7,463 nt of DNA from Oscillospiraceae bacterium (lineage in GTDB: Bacteria > Bacillota > Clostridia > Oscillospirales > CAG-272): the NCBI GenBank assembly GCA_015065205.1, contig SVQS01000087.1:1-7463 (forward strand), in the 5' to 3' direction. The position numbers and the translations under genes were made by a program. The notes under the pieces are model-generated. The model ran no database searches and was not told the origin of the DNA. It saw only the letters and a program-made list of their open reading frames with translations. This document shows, piece after piece, positions 1 to 5,639 of the stretch (positions are counted from its first letter, which is position 1; every line of letters starts with the position of its first letter).

Positions 1-731
1 TCGCGATAGGTCTGTACCGCTTTTGCAGCACAGCAGAATTGACGGCCAAGACCGAGAACGTGGGTCTTCCAGCCCTCTTCCACCATCTTCCAGTTTGCCT
101 CGTAGCGGTCCATGGTAATGCTCATACGACCGCCGCCCGATGCAATGCGAGCGTCAAAACCGTCGCCGTTCAGGCTTGTAAGGAAATCTTCAAAGGGAAG
201 AATATAATCAAGAGCAGAGGTCTCGCCAACGTCACGACCGTCAAGAAGAATGTGAACACGAACGGTAGAGACGCCCTCGGCCTTTGCCTGTTTCAGCATA
301 GCCATCAAGTGATCGATATGAGAGTGGACGTTACCGTCGGAGAACAAACCGAGGAAGTGCAGGGTAGAGCCGTTCTTTTTAACATTTGCAACGAGCTCTT
401 GCCAAGTAGCCGAGGCAAACATTTTGCCCGACTCGATGGAGTTAGAAACCAACTTTGCACCTTGTGCAAATACTTGTCCTGCACCAAGAGCGTTGTGACC
501 AACCTCGCTGTTGCCCATATCGTCGTCAGAGGGAAGCCCTACAGCGGTGCCGTGAGCCTTCAGAGTTACCATAGGATAGTTCTTCATCAGAGCGTCAAGG
601 TTGGGGGTGTATGCGCCTGCAACGGCATTGGAAACGGTGTTGGGAGCAAGACCGACGCCATCCATTACGATGGTGAGCACGGGACCCTGCACACCGGCAA
701 AATTCTTCAATTTTTCAAGCTTTTTACTCAT
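1..731 (-). CDS. gpmI: 2,3-bisphosphoglycerate-independent phosphoglycerate mutase, N-terminal part (runs off left edge)
   Basis: Cofactor-independent phosphoglycerate mutase interconverts 3- and 2-phosphoglycerate in cytoplasmic glycolysis, using a phosphoserine intermediate and two metal ions. The window holds 243 codons from the start, about half of the roughly 500-550 residues usual for the family. Visible motifs are MDGVG near residues 23-27 (metal Asp), MGNSEVGH at 72-79 (catalytic Ser75), SDGNVHSH at 131-138 and DGRD at 164-167. The forms NSEVGHNALGAG and ASGGGRMSITMDRY (197-210) match the longer plant-type subfamily as I know it, rather than the Bacillus form. The ATG at 731-729 is chosen because GGAGG sits 9 bases upstream. 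A promoter lies about 55 bases upstream of the start. The gene is divergent from the small membrane protein gene. The 232-codon frame on the opposite strand is a shadow. Identity is secure; the subtype is from memory of the family. Confidence 0.96.
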   Translation of the reverse strand, partial: MSKKLEKLKNFAGVQGPVLTIVMDGVGLAPNTVSNAVAGAYTPNLDALMKNYPMVTLKAHGTAVGLPSDDDMGNSEVGHNALGAGQVFAQGAKLVSNSIESGKMFASATWQELVANVKKNGSTLHFLGLFSDGNVHSHIDHLMAMLKQAKAEGVSTVRVHILLDGRDVGETSALDYILPFEDFLTSLNGDGFDARIASGGGRMSITMDRYEANWKMVEEGWKTHVLGLGRQFCCAAKAVQTYR

Positions 732-779
732 TTTTAAAATCCTCCAATAATGTCGGCTTCAAAATAGCCATAATTCAAC

Positions 780-814
780 ATTATATATTATACCGCAAAA
801 TTGAAAAAATGCAA
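780..814 (-). promoter_or_regulatory. sigma-A promoter of gpmI
   Basis: On the minus strand a TTGCAT -35 box (809-814) is followed by a 16-base spacer and a perfect TATAAT -10 box (787-792). A second TATAAT lies at 780-785, so the start site could slip. Transcription would begin near 775-780, leaving a leader of about 45-50 bases before the gpmI ATG. Confidence 0.75.
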
Positions 815-881
815 GTCTTTTTTTCGCTTTCGTATGATTTTCTTTTATAAAAATCTATTAAAATTGCTTTTTTCAAAATAC

Positions 882-910
882 TTGACAAGACGTACAGAAT
901 ATGATAGAAT
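882..910 (+). promoter_or_regulatory. sigma-A promoter of the 80-residue membrane protein gene
   Basis: A consensus TTGACA (882-887) and TAGAAT (905-910) are separated by exactly 17 bases. The predicted start near 917 gives a short leader of about 43 bases. The region between this promoter and the gpmI promoter is AT-rich and shows no other gene. Confidence 0.85.
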
Positions 911-959
911 ATAGATACATCAAAAAAGATGTTATTTCAATTTAATGGAGGGTTTACAA

Positions 960-1202
960 ATGGATTTTGTAAGAAAGTATTGGCCCATGCCCTTTAAGGT
1001 AAAGAGCGGTGATGTTGGTTCTTTGGTTAAGGTGCTGATCGTATTTTTGATCGCTTGCCTTGTTGTTGGCGTTTTGATCGGCGTGCTTGCTGGACTGCCA
1101 ATTATTGGCATTATTTTTGCTATCATCGGTTCTTTGGTAGAGATCTACAGCATCGTCGGTGCTATTCTCTGCGTTTTGAAGTTCTTGGGTACTGTTAAAT
1201 AA
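960..1202 (+). CDS. small hydrophobic membrane protein of unknown function (80 aa)
   Basis: I do not know a function for this protein, although short proteins of this look are familiar from Clostridia. An N-terminal amphipathic, basic stretch (FVRKYWPMPFKVK, residues 3-15) precedes a long hydrophobic region. That region can be read as two or three membrane segments, about residues 21-45, 47-62 and 63-77, rich in Ile, Val, Leu and Gly, ending in a Lys. The ATG at 960 is preferred over the in-frame ATG at 945 because GGAGGG (947-952) lies 7 bases before 960 and overlaps the earlier ATG. The gene has its own consensus promoter and a strong hairpin terminator, so it is a single-gene unit and probably well expressed. 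It has no signal peptidase site and no metal or catalytic motif. The short intergenic distances on both sides give no functional clue. Confidence 0.8.
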   Translation: MDFVRKYWPMPFKVKSGDVGSLVKVLIVFLIACLVVGVLIGVLAGLPIIGIIFAIIGSLVEIYSIVGAILCVLKFLGTVK

Positions 1203-1215
1203 TCCTTTTTACATT

Positions 1216-1274
1216 AAAAACAAGGAACTGCTCGTTTTCAAAAAACAAACGGGCAGTTTTCTTTGTTTTTTTCA
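1216..1274 (+). terminator. Rho-independent terminator after the 80-residue membrane protein gene
   Basis: A 12-base-pair stem (1226-1237 with 1247-1258, one G-U pair, 9-base loop) is followed by a T-rich tail (1257-1272, TTTTCTTTGTTTTTTT). It begins 24 bases after the stop codon. Confidence 0.85.
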
Positions 1275-1304
1275 AAAAAATTCAAACTTTTTTGCAAAAA
1301 GGTA

Positions 1305-1333
1305 TTGCAATTTGATTTTATTTGTGATACAAT
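1305..1333 (+). promoter_or_regulatory. rpsT promoter with extended -10
   Basis: TTGCAA (1305-1310) and TACAAT (1328-1333) are 17 bases apart. The -10 box is preceded by TGA, an extended -10 (TGn) element. The predicted start near 1340 leaves a leader of about 90 bases before rpsT. The 15 bases 1320-1334 are identical to the cysK promoter core at 1813-1827. Confidence 0.85.
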
Positions 1334-1350
1334 ATAGCAGTATATGGATG

Positions 1351-1407
1351 AAGCAGTGCACACCCTCTCAGGTGCCGCTTTGAAATATCAGTTATTCGAA
1401 TTTCAAA
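1351..1407 (+). promoter_or_regulatory. structured 5' leader of rpsT
   Basis: Two hairpins can be drawn. The first pairs AAGC (1351-1354) with GCTT (1377-1380) and CACC (1361-1364) with GGTG (1371-1374), around the loop CTCTCA. The second pairs TTTGAAAT (1379-1386) with ATTTCAAA (1400-1407), loop 13 bases. They share 1379-1380, so they compete at the join. The second hairpin ends 6 bases before the GGGAGG ribosome binding site (1414-1419). S20 represses its own translation in Escherichia coli, so a leader that senses S20 is possible here, but this is inference from folding by eye. Confidence 0.4.
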
Positions 1408-1428
1408 TCTATAGGGAGGTAAAAAACT

Positions 1429-1695
1429 ATGCCTAACATTAAGTCTGCTAAGAAGAGAGTTAAGGTTATCGAGACCAAGACCCTGCAGAACAAAATGCAC
1501 CGCAGCGCGCTCAAGACTGAAATGAAGAAGTATGATGCAGCTCTTGCATCCGGTGATATGGTAGCCGCTCAAGCAGCTTATAAGGAAGCTGTAAAGAAGG
1601 TTGACCAAGCAGCCGCTTACGGAATCATCCATAAGAACGCAGCAGCTCATAAGAAGAGCCAGTTCACCAAGAAGCTCAACGCGCTGAACAAGTAA
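1429..1695 (+). CDS. rpsT: 30S ribosomal protein S20 (bS20)
   Basis: S20 is a primary 16S rRNA-binding protein of the small subunit, needed for efficient 30S assembly. The 88-residue product has the usual length and composition: an N-terminal PNIKSAKKRVK segment, many Lys and Ala, and a bundle of three helices. The segment KTEMKKY (29-35) and the C-terminal GIIHKNAAAHKKSQ (65-78) are diagnostic of the family. The start is set by GGGAGG (1414-1419), 9 bases before the ATG. The gene is monocistronic, with an extended -10 promoter, a structured leader of about 90 bases and a terminator. Adjacent genes are not ribosomal. Identification is secure. Confidence 0.98.
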   Translation: MPNIKSAKKRVKVIETKTLQNKMHRSALKTEMKKYDAALASGDMVAAQAAYKEAVKKVDQAAAYGIIHKNAAAHKKSQFTKKLNALNK

Positions 1696-1745
1696 TCAAA
1701 CCAAACAAAAAACGGTAAAGTCCTAACCCAGCTTTGCCTCAGAAT

Positions 1746-1778
1746 AAAACAGTATGGAGTCGTCCGTGCTGTTTTTTT
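1746..1778 (+). terminator. Rho-independent terminator of rpsT
   Basis: An 11-base-pair stem (AACAGTATGGA at 1748-1758 with TCCGTGCTGTT at 1763-1773, two G-U pairs) closes a GTCG tetraloop and is followed by a run of seven T (1772-1778). It lies about 50 bases after the rpsT stop and 20 bases before the cysK -35 box. Confidence 0.85.
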
Positions 1779-1797
1779 CTGTTTTATGGAGAGATAA

Positions 1798-1826
1798 TTG
1801 ACAAACGCTTGGATTTGTGATACAAT
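1798..1826 (+). promoter_or_regulatory. cysK promoter with extended -10
   Basis: A consensus TTGACA (1798-1803) and TACAAT (1821-1826) are spaced by 17 bases, with TGA directly before the -10 box. Transcription would start near 1833, only about 26 bases before the ATG. That leaves no room for a CymR-independent leader riboswitch between start site and gene. Confidence 0.88.
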
Positions 1827-1858
1827 AAGGAAAAGACAATCGACAGGAGGTGTATGCC

Positions 1859-2782
1859 ATGCTGTTTCATAATATAGCCGAAATAATAGGGAGAACGCCG
1901 CTTCTCGAGGCGCATAATTTTGGCGCCACGTATGCGGAGGGTGCACATTTGTTTTGCAAATTGGAGTGCTTCAATCCCGCAGGCAGTGCCAAGGATCGTG
2001 TAGCACTTTCTATGCTTGACGATGCCGAAGAACGCGGACTTATCAAAGAGGGCGCAACTATTATCGAACCCACCAGCGGTAACACAGGTATCGGTCTTGC
2101 CGCTCTTTGCGCTCGCCGCGGATACCGTCTGATCTTGACGATGCCCGACAGTATGAGTGCTGAACGCCGCGCGCTTCTTGCCGCCTACGGCGCCGAAATT
2201 GTTTTAACAGACGGAACACTCGGAATGCAGGGCGCAGTAGCCAAAGCAAAAGAGCTTGCCGACGAGATGGAGAATAGTTTTATACCTTCGCAGTTTGATA
2301 ATCCCGCAAACCCCAAGGCGCACTATATCACCACAGGTCCCGAAATTTGGGAGGATGCCGACGGCCGCATCGATGCTTTTGTAGCAGGCGTTGGTACAGG
2401 TGGAACACTCTCGGGTGTTGGACGCTACCTCAAAGAACAAAATCCGAACTGTCGCATCGTTGCGGTAGAGCCGCAAACCTCGCCGCTTCTTTCCAAAGGA
2501 TATGCAGGTAAGCACGGCTTGCAGGGAATCGGTGCAAATTTTGTTCCCGAAAACCTTGATAAAACCGTCTATGACGAAGTTATCACCGTTACCGTTGAGG
2601 ACGCCTTTAGTGCTGCAAGAATGTTTGCCACCACTGAAGGAATTTTGGTTGGCATTACTTCAGGCGCTGCACTTCATGCCGCCGCAGAACTTGCAAAGCA
2701 GATGCCCAAGGATGCACGCATCGCGGTTCTGTTGCCTGATACAGGAGAAAGATATCTTTCTACACCACTCTTCAAAAAGTAA
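1859..2782 (+). CDS. cysK: cysteine synthase (O-acetylserine sulfhydrylase)
   Basis: PLP-dependent fold-type II enzyme that makes L-cysteine and acetate from O-acetylserine and sulfide in the cytoplasm. The 307-residue length is normal for CysK. Key elements are visible in order: NPAGSAKDR (39-47) with Lys45 as the PLP Schiff-base lysine, TSGNTG (72-77) as the substrate-carboxylate loop, GVGTGGT (177-183) as the PLP phosphate cup, GITSGAA (265-271) with Ser268 positioned for the pyridine nitrogen, and DTGERYLST (294-302). The ATG at 1859 is chosen because AGGAGG (1845-1850) ends 8 bases upstream. A GTG at 1850 lies inside that site, and an out-of-frame ATG at 1854 is unlikely. The gene is monocistronic with no cysE beside it, so O-acetylserine is made elsewhere. 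No residue needed for catalysis appears to be missing. A cystathionine beta-synthase-like role is less likely, given the short length and the lack of CBS domains. Confidence 0.95.
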   Translation: MLFHNIAEIIGRTPLLEAHNFGATYAEGAHLFCKLECFNPAGSAKDRVALSMLDDAEERGLIKEGATIIEPTSGNTGIGLAALCARRGYRLILTMPDSMSAERRALLAAYGAEIVLTDGTLGMQGAVAKAKELADEMENSFIPSQFDNPANPKAHYITTGPEIWEDADGRIDAFVAGVGTGGTLSGVGRYLKEQNPNCRIVAVEPQTSPLLSKGYAGKHGLQGIGANFVPENLDKTVYDEVITVTVEDAFSAARMFATTEGILVGITSGAALHAAAELAKQMPKDARIAVLLPDTGERYLSTPLFKK

Positions 2783-2788
2783 TAAAAC

Positions 2789-2824
2789 AAAAGGGATAGC
2801 CCTTCTAAAGAGTTATCCCTTTTT
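2789..2824 (+). terminator. Rho-independent terminator of cysK
   Basis: AAAAGGGATA (2789-2798) pairs perfectly with TATCCCTTTT (2814-2823), and a few inner pairs extend the stem. The 3' arm runs into T (2820-2824). It begins 6 bases after the cysK stop. Confidence 0.85.
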
Positions 2825-2825
2825 G

Positions 2826-2983
2826 CTATTCACTGCATCAAAACAACTTTCTTGGCGGATGGGGTCTCGGTGGTGCCCAGCCGCTTGCGACAGCAAAAGC
2901 AAGCCTTGTGCTTGCGTCGTCCGTCTGTTAGTAAACTGACAATACCATTCAGCTATTATTTGTGAGAGAGTTCTTGAAAGGGG
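2826..2983. repeat. gene-free segment, probable dispersed intergenic element
   Basis: No credible gene lies here: all frames are short, lack ribosome binding sites, or are tails of frames overlapping cysK. The segment is clearly richer in G and C than the promoters nearby. It holds a 6-base-pair hairpin (GCAAGC 2899-2904, loop CTTGT, GCTTGC 2910-2915) and a GC-rich stretch, 2851-2925. I associate this type of segment with repeated intergenic sequences in gut Clostridia, but the window has only one copy, so the repeat status is an inference. Confidence 0.35.
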
Positions 2984-3019
2984 TGTGGGGGAAACTTCTT
3001 TTAAGAAGTTTCCCCCACA
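2984..3019. repeat. perfect 17-base inverted repeat between cysK and trpB2
   Basis: TGTGGGGGAAACTTCTT (2984-3000) is followed by TT and its exact reverse complement (3003-3019). The hairpin starts 5 bases after the TrpB2 stop. It may end that transcript, but neither side carries a proper T run: the minus-strand downstream sequence is CCCCTTTCAAG. A protein-bound palindrome or a repeat-element end is as likely. The 9-mer GTGGGGGAA within the arm recurs at 6658-6666 in the right-hand repeats. Confidence 0.7.
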
Positions 3020-3024
3020 ATCTT

Positions 3025-4401
3025 TTATCCTTCGATATTCGGTATTTTGGAAAGACCTTGAGCGATTTCTTCGTCGGTGGGGACGTAGTCAATCATTTTG
3101 CCGTCGTGGAATTTCTCATAGGACATCATATCAAAGTAGCCGGTTCCGGTCAAACCAAATACGATGACCTTTTCTTCGCCGGTCTCTTTGCACTTGATAG
3201 CTTCATCCATTGCCACTTTGATGGCGTGAGAGCTTTCAGGAGCGGGCAGAATACCCTCAATGCGAGCAAAATACTCGGCAGCGGCAAAGACCTCGGTCTG
3301 CTTGACTGTGCGCGCTTCCATAAGACCTTCGTCATAGAGTTCCGAAAGGGTAGAACTCATGCCGTGGTAACGGAGACCGCCTGCGTGTGTAGCGGCAGGA
3401 ATGAACCCACTGCCAAGCGTGTACATTTTGGCAAGAGGACAAACGCGACCGGTGTCGCAATAGTCATAGACGTATTTGCCGCGAGAGAGAGAGGGACAGC
3501 TTTCGGGCTCAACTGCAATGAAGTGATAATCCGCTTCGCCGCGCAACTTTTCACCCATAAAGGGAGCGATGAGACCGCCTAAATTCGAGCCACCGCCGGC
3601 ACAGCCGATGATGACGTCGGCTTTTACGCCGTATTTGTCAAGAGCGGCTTTCGTCTCCATGCCAATGACAGATTGGTGAAGCATAACCTGCGAAAGAACG
3701 CTACCAAGCACGTAGCGGTAGCCATCGCGTTCGGTCGCGGCTTCAACCGCCTCAGAAATGGCGCAACCAAGGCTTCCCGTCGTGCCGGGGAATTCCTCAA
3801 GGATCTGACGTCCAACGCGTGTGGTATCAGAGGGAGAGGGGGTTACGCTCGCACCGTAGGTGCGCATAACCTCGCGGCGGAAGGGCTTCAACTCATAAGA
3901 GGATTTGACCATAAACACCTTGCAGTCCAGTCCGAAGTAGGAGCAAGCCATCGAAAGGGCAGTACCCCATTGACCGGCACCCGTCTCGGTGGTAACACCA
4001 ACCAGACCTTGCTCTTTTGCATAGTACGCTTGCGCGATAGCAGAATTGAGCTTGTGGCTGCCGCTTGTGTTGTTGCCTTCAAATTTATAATAGATGTGCG
4101 CGGGCGTGCCAAGCTTCTTTTCAAGACAGTAAGCGCGAACCAGCGGTGCGGGGCGGTACATTTTATAAAAATTGAGAATTTCCTCGGGAATGGGAATGTA
4201 GCGATTTGTGTCGTCAAGCTCCTGCTTGACAAGCTCCTCGCAAAAGACCTTGCCAAGAGCCTCTGCCGTGATGGGTTTGCAGGTATCGGGGTCGAGCAGG
4301 GGAGCGGGCTTCTTTGTCATATCAGCGCGCACGTTGTACCAGTTGCGCGGCATTTCGCTCTCTTCCAAATAAATCTTGTAGGGGATCTCTCTTTGTGCCA
4401 T
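3025..4401 (-). CDS. TrpB2-type tryptophan synthase beta protein, stand-alone
   Basis: PLP enzyme of the TrpB2 branch (pyridoxal-phosphate-dependent TrpB-like family), expected to join indole and serine into tryptophan. The 458 residues, with an N-terminal domain longer than TrpB1, suit this branch. Motifs in order: RPAPL (83-87), EGNNTSGSHKLNSA (108-121) with PLP Lys117, ETGAGQWG (139-146) carrying the catalytic Glu and the Trp typical of TrpB2 where TrpB1 has His, GCAGGGSNLGG (266-276) as the phosphate cup, and GLTGTGYFD (416-424). The start at 4401 is set by AAGGAG (4408-4413), 6 bases upstream. The open frame continues further back, but that part is T-box RNA. No trpA is adjacent, which is usual for TrpB2 and points to use of free indole. 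Expression should be controlled by the T-box. O-phosphoserine or another amino-acid substrate cannot be excluded. Confidence 0.92.
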   Translation of the reverse strand: MAQREIPYKIYLEESEMPRNWYNVRADMTKKPAPLLDPDTCKPITAEALGKVFCEELVKQELDDTNRYIPIPEEILNFYKMYRPAPLVRAYCLEKKLGTPAHIYYKFEGNNTSGSHKLNSAIAQAYYAKEQGLVGVTTETGAGQWGTALSMACSYFGLDCKVFMVKSSYELKPFRREVMRTYGASVTPSPSDTTRVGRQILEEFPGTTGSLGCAISEAVEAATERDGYRYVLGSVLSQVMLHQSVIGMETKAALDKYGVKADVIIGCAGGGSNLGGLIAPFMGEKLRGEADYHFIAVEPESCPSLSRGKYVYDYCDTGRVCPLAKMYTLGSGFIPAATHAGGLRYHGMSSTLSELYDEGLMEARTVKQTEVFAAAEYFARIEGILPAPESSHAIKVAMDEAIKCKETGEEKVIVFGLTGTGYFDMMSYEKFHDGKMIDYVPTDEEIAQGLSKIPNIEG

Positions 4402-4423
4402 AATGTTCTCCTTTCGCGGTGGC

Positions 4424-4464
4424 AAAAACAAAAAACGCCCCAAAACCTCTCGGTTATAGGGACG
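4424..4464 (-). terminator. T-box-controlled terminator in the trpB2 leader
   Basis: On the minus strand CGTCCC (4464-4459) pairs with GGGGCG (4441-4436), and an inner AACC/GGTT pair closes a GAGA (GNRA) loop. The tail reads TTTTTTGTTTTT (4435-4424). The 5' arm CCC (4461-4459) is also the partner of the T-box GGG, so terminator and antiterminator exclude each other. Confidence 0.9.
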
Positions 4465-4707
4465 AAAAATTCGCGGTGCCACCCTCATTGAAGCAAATGC
4501 TTCCACTTTTCACATACGGTAGTAGATTATATGCGGCGCGAGTGGTAACGGGAGCGCACCCCGTCGAAGCCTACTGGAGAAAATACTCGTTCGGTTCGCC
4601 CTTGAAAGCCCATTCGCCAAGCTGTTCTTACCGCAATTCCACCATCTGCGGCTCTCTGTAAAAGCTTTGTACTCGGTTACTATTCTTTCGCATCGGTTTT
4701 TGATGTT
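4424..4707 (-). ncRNA. T-box leader RNA (tRNA-sensing riboswitch) of trpB2
   Basis: The minus strand carries the hallmark T-box sequence AGGGTGGCACCGCG (4485-4472). Upstream are stem I with AGTA-type motifs (near 4681 and 4672), ACAGAGAGCC (4661-4652) pairing with GGCTTTC (4610-4604), a GGTGGAA distal loop (near 4643-4637), stem III ACGGG/CCCGT (4564-4560 with 4552-4548), and a GAAGC/GCTTC hairpin (4503-4490). Downstream lies the competing terminator. T-boxes bind an uncharged tRNA and let transcription continue when the amino acid is scarce. The acceptor-binding bulge reads TGGC, and its C pairs with a G73 discriminator base. That fits bacterial tRNA-Trp and argues against tRNAs with A73. 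I could not place the specifier codon with confidence. A UGG after GAA exists at 4612-4610, but it lies in the distal arm. Confidence 0.93.
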
Positions 4708-4713
4708 GTTAAT

Positions 4714-4742
4714 AGTATAAACCTATTTTGACGATTTGTCAA
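4714..4742 (-). promoter_or_regulatory. sigma-A promoter of the T-box/trpB2 transcript
   Basis: On the minus strand TTGACA (4742-4737) and TATACT (4719-4714) are 17 bases apart. The start site falls near 4707, about 306 bases before the TrpB2 start codon, which matches the length needed for a full T-box leader. Confidence 0.88.
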
Positions 4743-4770
4743 TAGGGGAAAGAAAAAAAGAAAGCTTTTT

Positions 4771-4794
4771 TTGATGGAAATATTGTTTCATCAA
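4771..4794. promoter_or_regulatory. imperfect inverted repeat over a -35 region, candidate operator
   Basis: TTGATGGAAA (4771-4780) and TTTCATCAA (4786-4794) are inverted copies except for one extra G, separated by 5 bases. The right arm overlaps the -35 box of the 111-residue protein gene. It could be an operator, but no regulator can be named. Confidence 0.3.
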
Positions 4795-4811
4795 TAATTT
4801 TATGGTATAAT
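4783..4811 (+). promoter_or_regulatory. promoter of the 111-residue membrane protein gene
   Basis: A perfect TATAAT (4806-4811) is preceded by TGG (extended -10 form). A TTGTTT -35 box (4783-4788) sits 17 bases upstream. It fires away from the trpB2 promoter, with about 40 bases between the two -35 boxes. Confidence 0.75.
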
Positions 4812-4851
4812 GAAATCAGTAACGAGGACAAGAATATTTCAGGAGGTGCTT

Positions 4852-5187
4852 ATGAAGAAAATGATACCGATTCTTTCTCCGCTCGTATTCGGCTTGTTTG
4901 GAGGACTGTTTGTCGAAAGTGCTATGCGCATTTTATTGGCGATGGTGTCTCCGTTTTTTGATTCGGAACACGCCCCCACTCTCATTCTTCCGATATTGAT
5001 CGCTATTTTATCGGCACTTTTTATAGCCTTGATGGCGATTGCCAATGTTGCGCACTTGATTAATCTCAATAACACGAAGAAGGCAAAAAAGATCGCCGTT
5101 TGGGAAGCCCTCGCCGCCCTCGCACTTTTCTTCGTGTCTTGGAGCTTTTCGGGCTATATTATAGACAGGGTATTTAACCTGCTTTGA
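4852..5187 (+). CDS. three-helix membrane protein of unknown function (111 aa)
   Basis: I do not recognise the family. The product is almost wholly membrane-embedded, with predicted helices at about residues 5-31, 44-68 and 82-106. Between them are a short acidic loop (FDSEHAPT, 36-43) and a basic loop (NNTKKAKK, 73-80). By the positive-inside rule the basic loop is likely cytoplasmic. Conspicuous polar residues are few (Glu22, Arg26, Glu85, Arg106), and there is no obvious transport or catalytic motif. The ATG at 4852 is selected because AGGAGG (4841-4846) ends 5 bases upstream. An in-frame ATG at 4810 overlaps the -10 box and cannot be the start. The HIT gene follows after 50 bases without a clear promoter or terminator between, so the two may be co-transcribed. 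A shared function is not implied. Confidence 0.78.
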   Translation: MKKMIPILSPLVFGLFGGLFVESAMRILLAMVSPFFDSEHAPTLILPILIAILSALFIALMAIANVAHLINLNNTKKAKKIAVWEALAALALFFVSWSFSGYIIDRVFNLL

Positions 5188-5237
5188 TTTGTGCTTTGAA
5201 ATAAACAATATACAAAAATTCAACAAGGAGAAAATGA

Positions 5238-5639
5238 ATGAACTGCGTATTTTGTAAAATCGTTAACGGAGAGCTTCCGAGCTTGAAAGTCTATGAAGAC
5301 AAGAGCACAATGGTTTTTATGGATATTGCAAAGGATGTGGACGGTCACATGGTTGCAATCCCCAAAAAGCACGTAAAAAGTATCCTCGATTGTGATGAAG
5401 CGACACTTCAGCAACTAATGTCTGCGGTCAAAAAGGTTTCGTGTCATTGCGTAGAGAAATGCGGTTACGATGGCGTCAATCTGCTCAATGCAAGCGACGA
5501 GAGCGCAGGACAGTCTGTTCCGCATTTTCATATCCACATCATACCGCGCAAAAAGGACGATGGCTTGGATACTTGGCCGAAGTTCGACGGTGCAAAGCAT
5601 AAAATTGAGGAAATTCACAAAAAGCTTTGTGCGTTATAA
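5238..5639 (+). CDS. HIT-family (HINT-like) nucleotide hydrolase/transferase
   Basis: Histidine-triad proteins hydrolyse nucleoside phosphoramidates or transfer nucleotides through a histidine-nucleotide intermediate, in the cytoplasm. The 133-residue length is typical. The defining triad HFHIHIIP (96-103) supplies His96, His98 and His100, the middle residue of the motif being the usual nucleophile. An N-terminal CVFCKI (3-8) gives a Cys-x-x-Cys pair, which together with histidines binds zinc in many bacterial HIT proteins. DGHMVAIPKKH (35-45) and GVNLLNASDESAGQSVPH (79-96) are further family signatures. The ATG at 5238 lies 7 bases after AAGGAG (5225-5230). An out-of-frame ATG at 5234 would give only a 7-codon peptide. 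The true substrate cannot be read from sequence. The gene may share the transcript of the upstream membrane protein. Confidence 0.94.
   Translation: MNCVFCKIVNGELPSLKVYEDKSTMVFMDIAKDVDGHMVAIPKKHVKSILDCDEATLQQLMSAVKKVSCHCVEKCGYDGVNLLNASDESAGQSVPHFHIHIIPRKKDDGLDTWPKFDGAKHKIEEIHKKLCAL

Noticed and set aside
39..737. 232-codon open frame on the plus strand
   Set aside because: It is antisense to gpmI, which has full family motifs, a ribosome binding site and a promoter. The plus frame has none of these.
2851..2931. Plus-strand frame containing GGAQPLA, reminiscent of a urocanate hydratase motif
   Set aside because: The match is a few residues in a 26-codon stretch ending at TAG, with no wider similarity. 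Treated as chance within a non-coding element.
2984..3019. The 17-base inverted repeat as an ordinary terminator of trpB2
   Set aside because: No T run follows on either strand, so the intrinsic terminator label is not justified.
2962..3582. 206-codon open frame on the plus strand
   Set aside because: It reads through the 17-base inverted repeat and then antisense to TrpB2, with no ribosome binding site.
3673..4491. 272-codon open frame on the plus strand
   Set aside because: It mirrors the TrpB2 gene and runs into the T-box RNA. Its product has no recognisable domain.
4402..4506. 35-residue N-terminal extension of TrpB2
   Set aside because: This stretch encodes the T-box terminator and T-box sequence. 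AAGGAG at 4408-4413 places the real start at 4401.
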